Source: Phoronis australis
Taxonomy: Eukaryota > Phoronida > Phoronidae
Assembly: GCA_002633005.1 (NCBI GenBank)
Contig: NMRA01000012.1
Span: 1 to 64,000, forward strand
DNA: 64,000 nucleotides
Direction: 5' to 3'
Part shown: one piece after another, positions 25,501 to 36,500 of the stretch
Position numbering within the stretch: the first letter of the stretch is position 1
Layout of the letters: each line of letters begins with the position of its first letter
Notes under the pieces: model-generated
Database searches by the model: none
Told to the model about the DNA's origin: nothing
Seen by the model: the letters and a program-made list of their open reading frames with translations, nothing else
Translations under genes and position numbers: made by a program

Positions 25501-28500
25501 AAATAACAAAGAGAAATAATAAAGAGAAATAACAAAGAGAAATAACAAAGAGAAATAACAAAGAGAAATAACAAAGTCAATGTGTAGCAGAAAATGGGCA
25601 TAATTGTCATAAAACAATTTTTTACATGATGCATGATGGGAAATTTGGAGTTAAATTTGGCCTTAAGCATTGAAATGACTTTTAAACAAAACCCTGTTGA
25701 AGAACGCCCAGAAGCATTATAAGCTAACCAAAAACAGTCTTCTTGGCAAAATGCAACGCTTTTAAAGATTAACATTGCCCTTAACCTAAGAGAAGCAAAC
25801 TTAGGCACATCTATAAACATGCAGTGTCACAATGCACATTGTCTTAATACTACTGACCTCTACAAGTTTCATAACAGGCACAGGATTGAAGAAGTGCAGT
25901 CCTCCAAACCTGTCTTTGCGCTGCGTGCTTGAAGCGATGTCGGTGATAGGAAGAGATGAGGTGTTGCTGACGAACATTGTATGCCTTTAGATATAAACAA
26001 TGAGAACAACTTATGACGTAAAGGATTTCAACTTACACTGGATATGATCAATTAGGGCAGCTTATTGGAAAACCTTCAAGTTTTACCTCTGGTGTACCTG
26101 TTCAGGCAAACAGTTACTTTCAGTTCGGGTAAGTGGTATCCCTAATTTTATTTTAGTTTCCCTTTTTAGCACCAATGTTCAGTTTTGATCTGCTTGGCAG
26201 CCAACCTTGGGTTTTTAGGTACCTGAACTTATAGGACAATAAAAGAATGCCTTCAGTCAAAAAGCAATGTTTGATTTAAGCCATTTACTGTTATCAAATC
26301 TGTATCAGTAAATTCCTTAATCAGATTACAAATAATTTCCAAGACTGGGAAGAACTGATACAGGTTGTTATAGCTTCAGATCAGGCCCATTAACTTGCTT
26401 GTCCCAAAAAATACTCTCAGTCACCAATACAGTATGACAGTTAGAGGAATTTCAGATTTATTGTAACCAAATGAAAGAGCATTACAGAAAAGTGGTGTTT
26501 GAAAATGGTTTCAAAAGCCTTTGGCATACCGTAAGTTACAAGCTTGACTTGAATCATGACCCAGCAGAAACAAAGCCATATTACAACAGCAAATTAGTTA
26601 TGTAAATAAAAGGGGTGATTGGTTGGATCAGTAAAACGGACACAGTTACGACGTAACTTTATATACTTACTCAGGTGCAACCTTGTCAAGGGAAGCAAAT
26701 AATTTTTGTTTGATTTCAAGATTTTCTACAATGGCTTCAATAACAAGGTCAGTCTGTTTGGCAGCTTCTTCAGGGCTTGTCATGGTATCAATCCGGTCCA
26801 GGACCTCGTTTACAAACTGATCTCCTTCCTGAGAAGAACCAAAAGATAAACACGCGTTACATAGTAAAGCACGAATTCTGGTAACTGAAATCATCTCACT
26901 GTGGTACGCCAATAAAAGTTGCTATCAGATGATTCGTTTATCTCACTGAATGGTCTTTAGTGCGATAGAGTCTAATTTACTATAAGGAATTTCTGAAAAT
27001 AGGCCCATCCAAAAGTAGGCCCATTGGCGTATTTTAGGAAAATTTTCCATAAGGATGCCCATAGATGACTTTGTTGGCAATTAACTGTACAAGCAGAGCA
27101 TGACGAATAGTTTGCTGAATAGGAAATAAGTTTGGATGAATAAAATTCCTAGTGGTGAGATACAGATATATACATTAAAAAGATGTATTTATTTCTAATA
27201 GTTTTCGAAAATACACCTCCCTTCTGAAAATACAACCAGGTGTATATCCAGTTTTAAAAAGTCATTTTTTGAATATCTCCCCATGGGCCTATTTTCGGAA
27301 ATTCACAGTATTAGCCTGCCTGGTCACACAACTGATCTATATATCAGGTGTCCCAAAAGTGAACCACTTTTTGACAAGTAATTTCTCAGCAATTGACCAA
27401 CCGAATTTGTTCGAATTTTCACAATGTATCTCCAGGGTGTCATGAACATGTCTCAAAAAAATACAAAAATTATGGAAGTACTGTGAAATTCAAATCAGCA
27501 GCGTGAAAAATGCAACTGTGACTTTCATCATGTTCATGCTGTGTTGGCATGTGTCAGTCAAAAAAAAATGCCTGTCTGGGTCTCAACTGTACTGGTTCTT
27601 TATTGTCAGATCTGTATCCAAATCAGTTCTGTCCAATATTCTGGTTTGTAGGAATGCCTTTGAGTGAAAGTGATAAATTTACTATTGAAACCTATTTCAA
27701 GAAGAAAGGGTGGAGCGGAAGAAGAATTGTAAGGGAGTTAAAAGACGGGATAATTATGTCACGGGAGGAAATCTCGATGGAAAAAATACGGAAAAGCATT
27801 TCTGGTTGGAAGAAACAGCTCCATTTAATCATGGAGGAAGATGGAGGTCACATTGAGCATGGACTGAAATTTTAAGCCAGCTTCCTTTTGATATTTGACA
27901 GTACTCGCATAATTGGACACAGATCTCTTTGATATTTTGTACATTTGTTGATGATATCCTAAGGTTCATCTGTAAAAAATTTAAAAAATCTCTTTATCTG
28001 TTGCTGAGAAATTACTACTCAAAAAGTGGTTCACTTTTTGGGACACTTGATATATTACCAGCAGAAGTTCATTGTTATGCAGTGGATACACATAATTATC
28101 TCCAATATCTCCATCCATAAATGCTGTCCATTGTCAAGGAAACCCGACCTGTGTACTGTTGAGCTAATTGACTCTGACATTTTTGTTATGAAGCAAAAGC
28201 TGTGTCTTTCACAACTAAAGTTTTACAATACACCGATCTGAAGCATCAAATTAAGTTTGTATGTTGCGAAAATAATATCAGTTTTGTAGAGTGCAAACCT
28301 GTGGGTTTTCTGCATATTTCTTTTTGGCGACTCTAGACAGGCTTTTCTGAATCGTTGCCTTGGATTTGGCCAGCAGATCTTCTGACATATCCACAATTGT
28401 CACTTCATGACCAGTAGCTGCTGCCACCTATTGAAAGAACACTGTTATAGATCAATAGAGAAATAAAATAATTTTTGCAAACAGACAGGTTTACTGCCTC

Positions 28501-29540
28501 AGCCTAACGCACTTTAGGGTAGGAAATAACTCCTACTAGCCACTTGTGTCCTGGAAACTTTTCAGCTCAAGTAATAATCATTTCTATGAAAAAAGAGGCA
28601 TCATAAGGCTGTCATCAAACATTTTAAAACTGTCCAACTGTTGGAAACAAGACATATAACGCACAACCCACAGTTAGTTCTGGGCAAACCAGATTACAAA
28701 CAATGGATTTCTAGTACAAAACCATTCTGTGCGTCTGCTCAAATCTCCATAACTGTGGAAGCCAAGACTCCTCCATAAAATTTTAGGAAAAGCATTAAAC
28801 TTGCATCTACATCTAGAAATCTATTTTTAACTTAATAGTACTTTTTAAAAATCCATAAGATTCTTTCCTCATGGCCCTAAGGACTTTGAGCGTCATGAAA
28901 TCAGAAAGTCTTATACAATATAGGTAAGTAGGAGTTGACATCCATGGGTAAGCCAGTGTCCACGCACTCTGATTTGTCACACACAATGACTCAGTGAACC
29001 TTTTTGAAGGCGTTATGGTGGCTTTGCACCTTTTGTGTTCAGTTAGTTTGTATGGCTATGCTTGTCATTAAACTTACAATACATTGTCTACTTTATCTGC
29101 CATTGGCATATTTTGCCTACTTTGTGTGTTGGACAAATGCCAAAATCAGTCATTATGGTACACTACAGGCTAGTAATACACTACAGGGCGGACCTCAAAA
29201 AATCAAAGATATGGACCGTTTTGGGGTCCCATGTTACAGTATCGAATTTTATCACTTATAAAAAAACTTGCGATGACGAACACTGGATTCGGAATTCTTA
29301 CAGTGTTGCGCCAAGAAGGAAGTTCTACATTGTCCTGTGCTATGTAGGAATCGCCCTACATCGCACTGATTCCTACGTGGTTCGCAACACATGCGGCACA
29401 GTAGGCCATTTCGTGAAGCAGACCTGTGCAATTCCGGAGCCCATTTGTCCACCACCAATGATGGTAACATTTCTAACTGCTGCTGCTTTGCTAACAGATG
29501 TAACAAAGGTTCTAGTTAACATTTTTGTAGCGAATGCCAT
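22563..29540 (-). CDS. HADH: Mitochondrial 3-hydroxyacyl-CoA dehydrogenase, 8 coding exons
   Basis: HADH oxidises L-3-hydroxyacyl-CoA with NAD+ in mitochondrial beta-oxidation. Exons in coding order: 29424-29540, 28299-28427, 26671-26828, 25858-25984, 25280-25369, 24716-24788, 23841-23957, 22563-22687. Phases join to 311 aa (human 314). The start ATG has a GCCATGG context. The first ~23 residues are basic, rich in Thr/Ser/Ala and lack acids, as in a mitochondrial presequence. The Rossmann motif is GGGQMG at residues 29-34, with Asp52 ending the second strand. SNTSSL begins at residue 141, and the catalytic pair matches His165 in GLHFFNP and Glu177 in MKLVE, the same 12-residue spacing as human His158/Glu170. 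The C-terminal part has [11 protein letters not shown] and ends [10 protein letters not shown]. It is transcribed divergently from GTF2H5 and converges on BMS1. Introns contain a MITE, a mariner derivative and a minisatellite. Confidence 0.97.
25469..25577. repeat. Minisatellite of AAAGAGAAATAAC units
   Basis: About eight near-identical 13-bp units (AAAGAGAAATAAC and one-base variants) lie in a HADH intron about 100 bp upstream, in genomic order, of the exon at 25280-25369. The antisense frame through it gives a repetitive Leu/Phe/Ser peptide that is not a gene. Confidence 0.85.
26982..27309. mobile_element. MITE with GAAAATAGGCCCAT inverted ends in a HADH intron
   Basis: The left end GGAATTTCTGAAAATAGGCC is mirrored by the right end, which reads TGAATTTCCGAAAATAGGCC on the minus strand. 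This gives a ~22-bp terminal repeat with one or two mismatches around a ~325-bp body. TA dinucleotides flank both sides, consistent with a Tc1/mariner-type target. Internal copies of the TAGGCCCAT motif lie near each end. It ends only about 30 bp before the next transposon. Confidence 0.65.
27340..28056 (+). mobile_element. Internally deleted Tc1/mariner-like (IS630 group) transposon
   Basis: Inverted ends of about 55 bp (TATCAGGTGTCCCAAAAGTG... and its complement ending CTTTTTGGGACACTTGATATA) bound a ~717-bp element in a HADH intron. A continuous frame, 27651-27875, encodes about 74 aa from an internal Met. The first part ([20 protein letters not shown]...) looks like the N-terminal helix-turn-helix of a mariner/IS630-type transposase. 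The last part ([11 protein letters not shown]... EEDGGHIEH) looks like the C-terminal tail of the same type of protein. The DDE/D catalytic core is missing, so the two ends have been joined by an internal deletion. It is non-autonomous but could be mobilised through its intact ends. Confidence 0.75.
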
Positions 29541-29874
29541 GGCTTTCTTAATGGTATAAACTATAAAGTAGCAGCACGGTAAGCAAGCAAAACAATCGGC
29601 AATTAAACCGGAAGACCAAAGGTCAAGGAAAAATTTTTTGCAAAACCGTGACTTCAGTAATGTTACCCCATTAATAAAATTATACTTAAATCATCTCATA
29701 TCTTTTTATAAGGCAAAAAATAAAATAAAATAGTTTAAATAGAAAATAAAGTAATTTAATTAAAGATTTTGAGTTGCATACTAAATTATTTTTACGTACT
29801 TGTGATCAGTAGCTTTTGTTTTTAAACAAATTCAAGGTCAAGGACGTCAGTTTGTGGAGAGGAAATTGGTGAAC
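29541..29874. promoter_or_regulatory. Divergent promoter region between HADH and GTF2H5
   Basis: The two start codons lie 334 bp apart and point away from each other, so this interval must hold both promoters or one bidirectional promoter. Visible motifs: an ETS-type CCGGAAG at 29608-29614, CAAAGGTCA at 29617-29625 (nuclear receptor half-site), and TCAAGGTCA at 29832-29840, a perfect ERR/FTZ-F1-type site followed by ACGTCA. No clear TATA box was assigned. Site function is inference. Confidence 0.7.
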
Positions 29875-32294
29875 ATGGTCAATGTTATGAAAGGCATTTT
29901 AGTGGAATGGTAAGTTGTTTTAACAGCACAAAATACATTGTGTTTACCTTTTATCTATTTTCAAGTGAACTTTCAAGTGTCTGCTATCTTGTCCTGTCTT
30001 ATTTTGTAATTCCCTGCGATTATTTGGCGCAGCACCGTCTGGAGACGTAGAAATCTAAGTGACTAAGACTAAGTCCATGATTAAAACGATCACTGATGGG
30101 ATCAGATCTCCAGGAATGATCGTATCACAGATGAGAGAAAGCACATATGAGTGCTCTCCAGGGACGATTATGACACAAAGGATGGAGGAGTTCGGAGCAC
30201 ACTAAGATAAAGATCCAGGTCTAGGTCAGCGGGCACAATTCACGGCATTAAGTTATATCATGGTCTGGTCATGGCAAAGTTACATTAAATGTTGTATTAG
30301 CTGGCTGCAGCTACTGCTACAGTCAAACAGGTTCGGCCTATTGTTCACTGTGAAGAGTAAAGTCTAGAGTGTACTTACATCACGTCCACACGGGACGGCC
30401 GCAAACTCCAGAAACCCCAGACGATCTTGTCACGTGGTCTTGAGAGGTGACTGGTCACGTGATGACAGGGTGACCTTTGCTGGGCACTTCTGGCGTCAGG
30501 TGTTGCACCAGGCCAAGACCAACATTGTAACGAAAAGGACATCGTGATGACAGGGCGACCTCTGCTGGGCACTTCTGGTGTCAGGTGTCGCACCAGGCCA
30601 AGATCAACATTGTAACGAAAAGGACATCACAACATAGAGACGCCACAGCTGAGACTGACGTCGATATTTACTACATATAGCACCACATAGCAAGTCAATG
30701 GTACTTCCATAGCTCCATAGATTTAATATCCAGGACACCGACGTTAGGTCTAATGGCACAATACATATTGTCTGTGTTATCATCCAAGTTGTTGCGCAGC
30801 AGCTGCATGAAGGGCCGTTCAGCAACAGCCACAGGGTAGACTGCTAGATAGGTAGAGCACAGGCACTTTCAATGACATTGTTTAATCAGCTAGACATGCC
30901 ACCGTCTCAACTGGCCCCTGTAGTGATGGTGAAGCTCCTTTTTTTCAAATTGTCCCTTCAAATTCCGCTTCTCAAATTCAAGTGTCTCAATTCAGCTCCC
31001 AGACAATTACTGAATTAAGTATATGTATTTGTAAGATCTAAAGCTAAAATTATGAGATTGTTTCAGTTTTGAAATGTTTGCCAGGTTAATAGCAAATTGA
31101 GTTTATTTGGATGGCAAGGTTGTGATGACACTGAGATCATTAAAAAACTATTGGGTATGTAGCAAAAATCGCTTATTTGGCCATCTTTTTTGGTTGAATA
31201 GTCTCTTTTTAACTTCATTCGGTGTTATCGTATGTAATTAGGAACTTTGGTAATCAGCACTGAGGAGCTAAAACAAAGTGTTCCACCCCAAAACATGAAC
31301 CAAAACAGTGGCAGGGGCTCCATGGGGTGTTACAGGCATGCAAGTTAACAGTCTCCTCAGCTGTGGGCGACAAAGCTATTCCAGAAAATGTGGAAATATC
31401 ACAGGACCAAGTGCATGTATTAGGCGACTATTGTGATGAATAACCTGTACAACTTCTCTTAGATGTTACGTGGCAAGAATCACTCTCGCCAGCCTCATAT
31501 GGACAACTTATAAGTGACTTTAGGGAAGCAACTAAATATTTGAGCAAATGATACAATTTATTGTCATATAGGAAATTTTAACCACTTTGATGATAATCTT
31601 GCCTGGTTTGTTGAACATCTCTTTGGCAAAGATTAGTGGAGATATGAGTTTGATACAGATGGCAGAATTTGGGTACTTTTGAAATCCTGGATGAAAGTAA
31701 CATACTATTGTACTAGAGGGTTATCAACACTTGTGTGCATAAGATTAACCTCTTTTGCTCCAACAAGAAACTGGAGAGTAAGAAAACATGACTTGGACTA
31801 GAATGAAGTGCATGCTAACTGACCGAGATAGAGGCATGCCTTTTTGGTGGGATGCTTTCAGCTAAATTCGTGTTATTTGGTGTTCATGGATATCAGGAAC
31901 TTAGACGAGCTACCCGGTCGCTTCGGACATTTCATGAACAGCATCCCTAGTTTCATAAGTGTGTGCAGTTAAGCTAGTTATCTGTCTTCTTTCACCAGTG
32001 TGATCTTGATGTGAAAATGAATTAATAAGTGTAAAGTATTTATAGCTTTTTATAGCTAAGTCATGGACTCACTCGTTACTTTAATTCAATGAATGTTTTG
32101 TCTGTTACAGTGACCCGGCCATGAAACATTTTCTTCTTCATCTGGATGAAACTAATGCATTGGGGAAAAAGTTTGTGATTCAAGACCTTGACGACACACA
32201 TCTATTTATTTCCGCAGACATCATAGAAACTCTTCAGAATAGAATCGATGATTTAATGGACAAGTTGTCCTTTCCTGTGACTAAGACAGATTGA
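29875..32294 (+). CDS. GTF2H5: TFIIH subunit p8 (GTF2H5/TTDA/TFB5), 2 exons
   Basis: GTF2H5 is the smallest core TFIIH subunit; it stabilises p52 and supports nucleotide excision repair and transcription. Exons are 29875-29909 and 32111-32294, joined in phase (TG|T, Cys12) to give 72 aa; the human protein has 71. The family signature is plain along the length: [17 protein letters not shown], then [15 protein letters not shown], then [12 protein letters not shown], then a helical tail with [12 protein letters not shown]. The ATG context AACATGG is good. The 2.2-kb intron contains an 85-bp tandem duplication. The stop (32292-32294) is followed after 14 nt by the YAE1 start in the same exon, and HADH is divergent upstream. 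Confidence 0.95.
30459..30628. repeat. 85-bp tandem duplication in the GTF2H5 intron
   Basis: Two copies of a unit starting GTGATGACAGGG and ending GAAAAGGACATC lie head to tail (starts 30459 and 30544), with about five substitutions between them. No coding role is seen. Confidence 0.85.
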
Positions 32295-32308
32295 GGCTCT
32301 TATTGACC

Positions 32309-32791
32309 ATGGAACCTGTTTTTGTCCACGATGATGACGCTGAGTGGGTTGATGAAGGCAGCGATTACCCAGGCAACAGTAAAGAGTGGGAGAAGATGCG
32401 AAATGTTTGTACAACTGAAGGATATAAGGAGGGTATTGCTGCAGGGGAACAGGCTAAACTGCAGGAGGCATTTAATATGGGTTACAAGAAAGGCGTGTAT
32501 GCAACGGTGAACATTGCTAGAATGAGAGGACTGTTGAATGCAATCTTGTTCAGTGTACGGACTGGGATTTTGAAACCAGCAGGGAAGGATTTGGACAGAT
32601 GGATGAAGGACAGATGGATGAAGGAAGTGGATGAAGTAATAGTGAGCTTAAAGCAGGCAGAGGCTATGGTTGTCAAGGACAACAACATGGAAAGTGTTGA
32701 CTTGTTGGCAATACACAAGTCATGCGTCAGGTTATTGAATGAAATGGATGTAGAGGTGCCCCATGATGTTATTGGTGCATTCCTACTATAA
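32309..32791 (+). CDS. YAE1: YAE1 domain protein (Fe-S delivery adaptor for ABCE1), second cistron
   Basis: YAE1, with its partner LTO1, acts as an adaptor bringing the cytosolic Fe-S assembly machinery to ABCE1/Rli1. The single-exon frame gives 160 aa from ATG 32309, which has an ideal ACCATGG context. An in-frame TTG upstream is not needed. The deca-GX3 motif is clear: Gly at residues 38, 42, 46, then 58 and 62, within EGYKEGIAAG and FNMGYKKG, followed by a short helix RMRGLLNAI. It starts 14 nt after the GTF2H5 stop in the same exon, with no room for a splice acceptor or ordinary promoter in the gap. A dicistronic message, or a separate promoter inside the GTF2H5 intron or exon, are the options. 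Shorter than human YAE1, lacking most of its C-terminal region. Confidence 0.9.
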   Translation: MEPVFVHDDDAEWVDEGSDYPGNSKEWEKMRNVCTTEGYKEGIAAGEQAKLQEAFNMGYKKGVYATVNIARMRGLLNAILFSVRTGILKPAGKDLDRWMKDRWMKEVDEVIVSLKQAEAMVVKDNNMESVDLLAIHKSCVRLLNEMDVEVPHDVIGAFLL

Positions 32792-34026
32792 TGAGTGGGT
32801 GCTAAGTTTGATGTAAAATTTCCCAATTGTATGTTGACAAGCAACAAAACTTGTTGATAGCACTAGTTATTCCAGTCCTTGTATAGTGGAAAAACAAATC
32901 AGTGGCTATATTCGGTGATATTGTATGTGAATCCGAAAAAAAATTATGCCCAGCGCATTTAAACTCACATGCTGTAGCTACTCATCATTTTGACATCTGG
33001 TCAGAGATGATGACCTCCTCAAAAGGCTGAGACCAGTTCTCCACGCTCTGTACTTATCAATCCGTTAGCTGCAATCACAACAATCCATACATCAATATCA
33101 TGTGTTTGATCGCCAACAGGGTGTGCGATAATTGGATTTAGAAGTGTGGCCTTTTTAAATCTGGTTTTAGAATTTTGAGTTGTACCTGTCCAGCCATTAG
33201 ATTCTGGGGTTCCTGTACTGAAACTCATGACTCTGCCCCCCATACACTTCGCAGAGGATTGTAAAATATAAAGTATGTTGCCACACAAGCCTTTTGTTTG
33301 ATAGAGTTACCATTGCCCCAATAGTCATGATGCTTTAGAGTAAGTTTGCCCCACGAGATGTCCAAGCAAAACCACCAGTTGTTAGTAACCAAGGATTTTG
33401 TCTCTAGTTCTGGGCCCAGGTCTTATCTTCTAACTGACCTTGCAATTATTTTTTACATTTTCTATTCTACTTTCATGCAAACTCAAGATAAGTTGTTCAA
33501 TGTCTGTTTTCTCTGCTCGAGTATGTTATGGTTTGTGCTGACAAGTTTCTAGTACCAGTTTGCAGTTGATGACCCCTGATTTGAGTTTCAGACTCGAGTA
33601 AAAACTCAAAATTTCGAGTTCAGCCTCATATTTATAGTGTTGATACTGGGGTCATCAGGTGCAAGCCAAGATTATACAGTCACCTGTGTAAATCATAGTG
33701 TACTTGAGCACTGAACAATAGACAAGTATTGTAAATTTGCACATAAGTAAAATCTCAAGTATAATTTAGAGTTAATTTCAAGTACAAAGATTAGACCCCT
33801 GGTGATTGATATTTTAATGTAGCCGATAGTACTTGTTGTTTGAAGAGAATATCATTTATATCCACATTTGGTCCTTAAAAATATTGTTCCCCTCACCCGA
33901 CCCTCACTACTCTGATATCGGTTTGTAGGTCAATAACATTGATTTTTCCACTTTTCATTGTCTGGGGGCACTCAATTTTGTTACAGATATGTTGTGTTTT
34001 TTCAATTGACTAATTGTCAATTTACC
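32792..34026 (+). other. Probable 3' UTR of the GTF2H5-YAE1 transcript
   Basis: After the YAE1 stop no further coding frame is supported up to an AATAAA at 34027-34032. Short frames here have no recognisable features. The 1.2-kb stretch is therefore best read as 3' UTR. Confidence 0.5.
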
Positions 34027-34032
34027 AATAAA
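34027..34032 (+). promoter_or_regulatory. Candidate polyadenylation signal after YAE1
   Basis: A canonical AATAAA lies in ACCAATAAAGTATTTTG on the plus strand, about 1.24 kb past the YAE1 stop. No nearer well-placed AATAAA was noticed. Confidence 0.45.
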
Positions 34033-35054
34033 GTATTTTGAATCCCACGCCTATTGTTCGGTGACCACTGTGTTCTTTACAGTTACTGTTTATTAGGGTG
34101 ATGTTAGCACTTTTTATTCCTTTACTTTCCCATTTGTTGTGAAAAATGTCTTATTAATTGAATAAGTATCCTCACTCCGTGAATTACAGCTACTAAGTAC
34201 AGCCTGTAACAGTTCTTAGTATGTGGGCCGTAGCACCGAGATAGTTCTCAGTACGATATCAAAAATGGGAAAGAGAGTGGGAACCGAGTCAGCATTGTAG
34301 AATATGAGTAAGAATCCGTCCAACGGTGTCTCATTCAAGTCATGTTGTTGGCAAAAGGTGCCGGTTTCTTCAAGTAACATCTTGTTTTCCAGTTATTTAA
34401 GGTTGTAGTGTTTCGAAACTGAAGTGAAGTTATTCACTACATCTCCATTTACTGTTTTCTGTACCATCGATTTTCGTGAGTCACTGTATACAAAAAGCCA
34501 CCACTATGGCTCTTGTGGAAACAAGATTCAAAAGAGTTCCCATAGTGTTACCAAAGGAGTTATCTGAACACAAGCAATAAAATTTGCTCGCGGTTGACAA
34601 CTGGCTTCACCAGATTGTCACTTGGGAGTAAGTGTGGCAAAAACATAGTTGTTGATGCAAGATAATTCCAAGCCAATAGATGGTGTTGCAGTGCCTGGTG
34701 GTCGATTTCTTTGGTCTTTCAAAAAATGAATGGATCACCAATAAAATCCCAGGTCATTCTGATGAAGCCAATTGTCCACACAACAGGTAAGTCCCAATGT
34801 GCTTGTTCAGATACGACCCTCTTCATAATGGATATTTAAAAGGCTGATGAACATTTGTGGACATTATAGTGAATTTTTATTGATAACAATAATCAATGTA
34901 CTTTATGGCGTGACGGTTTTATTTTTGTTGTATACCTACCAAGAAACAGCCATACACATTTATCATGACCTATAATTGTGCTCTCTGAATTCGTGACCAC
35001 AAGTGCAATCTAATGTTCACATTATAACAAAATAAAGCATAAACATGTGCAATA
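34033..35054. other. Intergenic gap between YAE1 and NCOA 3' ends
   Basis: About 1 kb of AT-rich sequence lies between convergent genes. I see no coding frame, RNA gene or clear repeat in it. Confidence 0.55.
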
Positions 35055-36500
35055 GTTTATTGCAAATTCACCATAATAATTTCACAATGCAATGTATACA
35101 CCAGACATATAAACTATGTCGAGAATATCCCAAGTGACACTAATAGCAATTTCCACATTCCAACACCAAATTGTAAACGAAACAGTTTCAAAATATGTAC
35201 AGTTTTAAAGTTTACGGTGATATATGCAACACTATACTTACAATATACAAAATAATGTCTATATGTTTAAAGACATTCTTTGTACCAAAAGTCTCACTGA
35301 ATGGTTTGTCTAAGTAAATTATAAGAAACCTTGGGCATCTTCACAGTAAATGTACCTTCACACAGCTGTGATATCTGCCAGTAAAATTTTAACACGCACA
35401 AAACTTATAACATTTGCAAGTAATCTTTGCTTCTACATTATATACATATCTAGCCAGCGCCTACTGTATTTTTCTTTAGAGCCTGTAATTCACAAGATCT
35501 GGCTTATGTGAACCATGCCACCCTCCAAAACAGGCAGTGCAGTGAAAGTTGGAACACGATTTGCACAGCTCCAATCGGGTATTCCACACTGTCCCATGAA
35601 CAAACGAGTGTAAATACTAAAACAGCACTAGGGTTTACAAAAGTTAAAAATTAGAGCACAGTATTCACGTTTTTAACGAACCGCTTTTAACATAGGATAA
35701 TAGTTGCAAAGCTACTGAAACCGAAATTTTTAAAATGAGCATTTAAAATATAATCAAGATTGTTTACATCACCAAGCAATGCTATGTGAAAAAAATTTAA
35801 CAAGACTGGTCGTTCAAATACAAAAATATAATCGAAATGGGGCAGAAACGGAACATCAGATCACTTGAGGATAGTTTGTTTAAGCTAGGAGCCGATGTAT
35901 TTGTAATCCTTCGGATAGATTTAAATGAGCTAAAATCATTGACAGTCTCAGACTCAAACTTGAACAACCAAACGATTGCAAACACTGCTTCCAAAATCTA
36001 TCACTCGTCCCTCTGTATTATCACATGCACGGCCAACATAACAAAATATATCTCAACTAGCAAGCACTGTTTAGAGTTCTGATAACATAGCAAGTCTTTA
36101 GCTAGGCTGATAAACATTACAAATACCAATATTTGTTCACAAGACAGAAGATGAAATACATCAATAAAAACTTGGCAACATTCTTTAAATTGAAATATAA
36201 TTTTACTCAATTGTATCAGACACAAAACAGTAGTATCCACACCATGCTCTGTACATAACTGTAACAATATTACTATGGCTGTACAACAAAATAGCTTCCC
36301 AAACAACAGCAACAGACCCTGCAAAGTTGCACGGACAAGACCAACCGTGTAATGTCATTGAAAATAGACTGTTATTCAAAATACTATCATACACTTGTAA
36401 TACTGTTACATATGAAAATCAGTAGTGGACAAGCAATGCAAATCACTTATTCTCATTTCTGCATTCAGTTAATTATTGGCCGCATGCTAGATGTTTATCG
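35055..36500 (-). other. Probable NCOA 3' UTR with poly(A) signal
   Basis: The minus strand has AATAAA (plus-strand TTTATT near 35056-35061) about 1.44 kb past the NCOA stop, and no further coding exon in between. Short frames on both strands are uninformative. A long 3' UTR fits p160 genes. Confidence 0.5.

Noticed and set aside
25428-25820. 130-aa minus-strand frame
   Set aside because: Much of it is translation of the 13-bp minisatellite inside a HADH intron.
29062-29559. 165-aa plus-strand frame
   Set aside because: It is antisense to HADH exon 1 and its flanking intron, with no domain character.
32291-32308. YAE1 start at an upstream in-frame TTG
   Set aside because: The TTG overlaps the GTF2H5 stop codon and a strong ACCATGG follows at 32309; eukaryotic initiation strongly favours the ATG.
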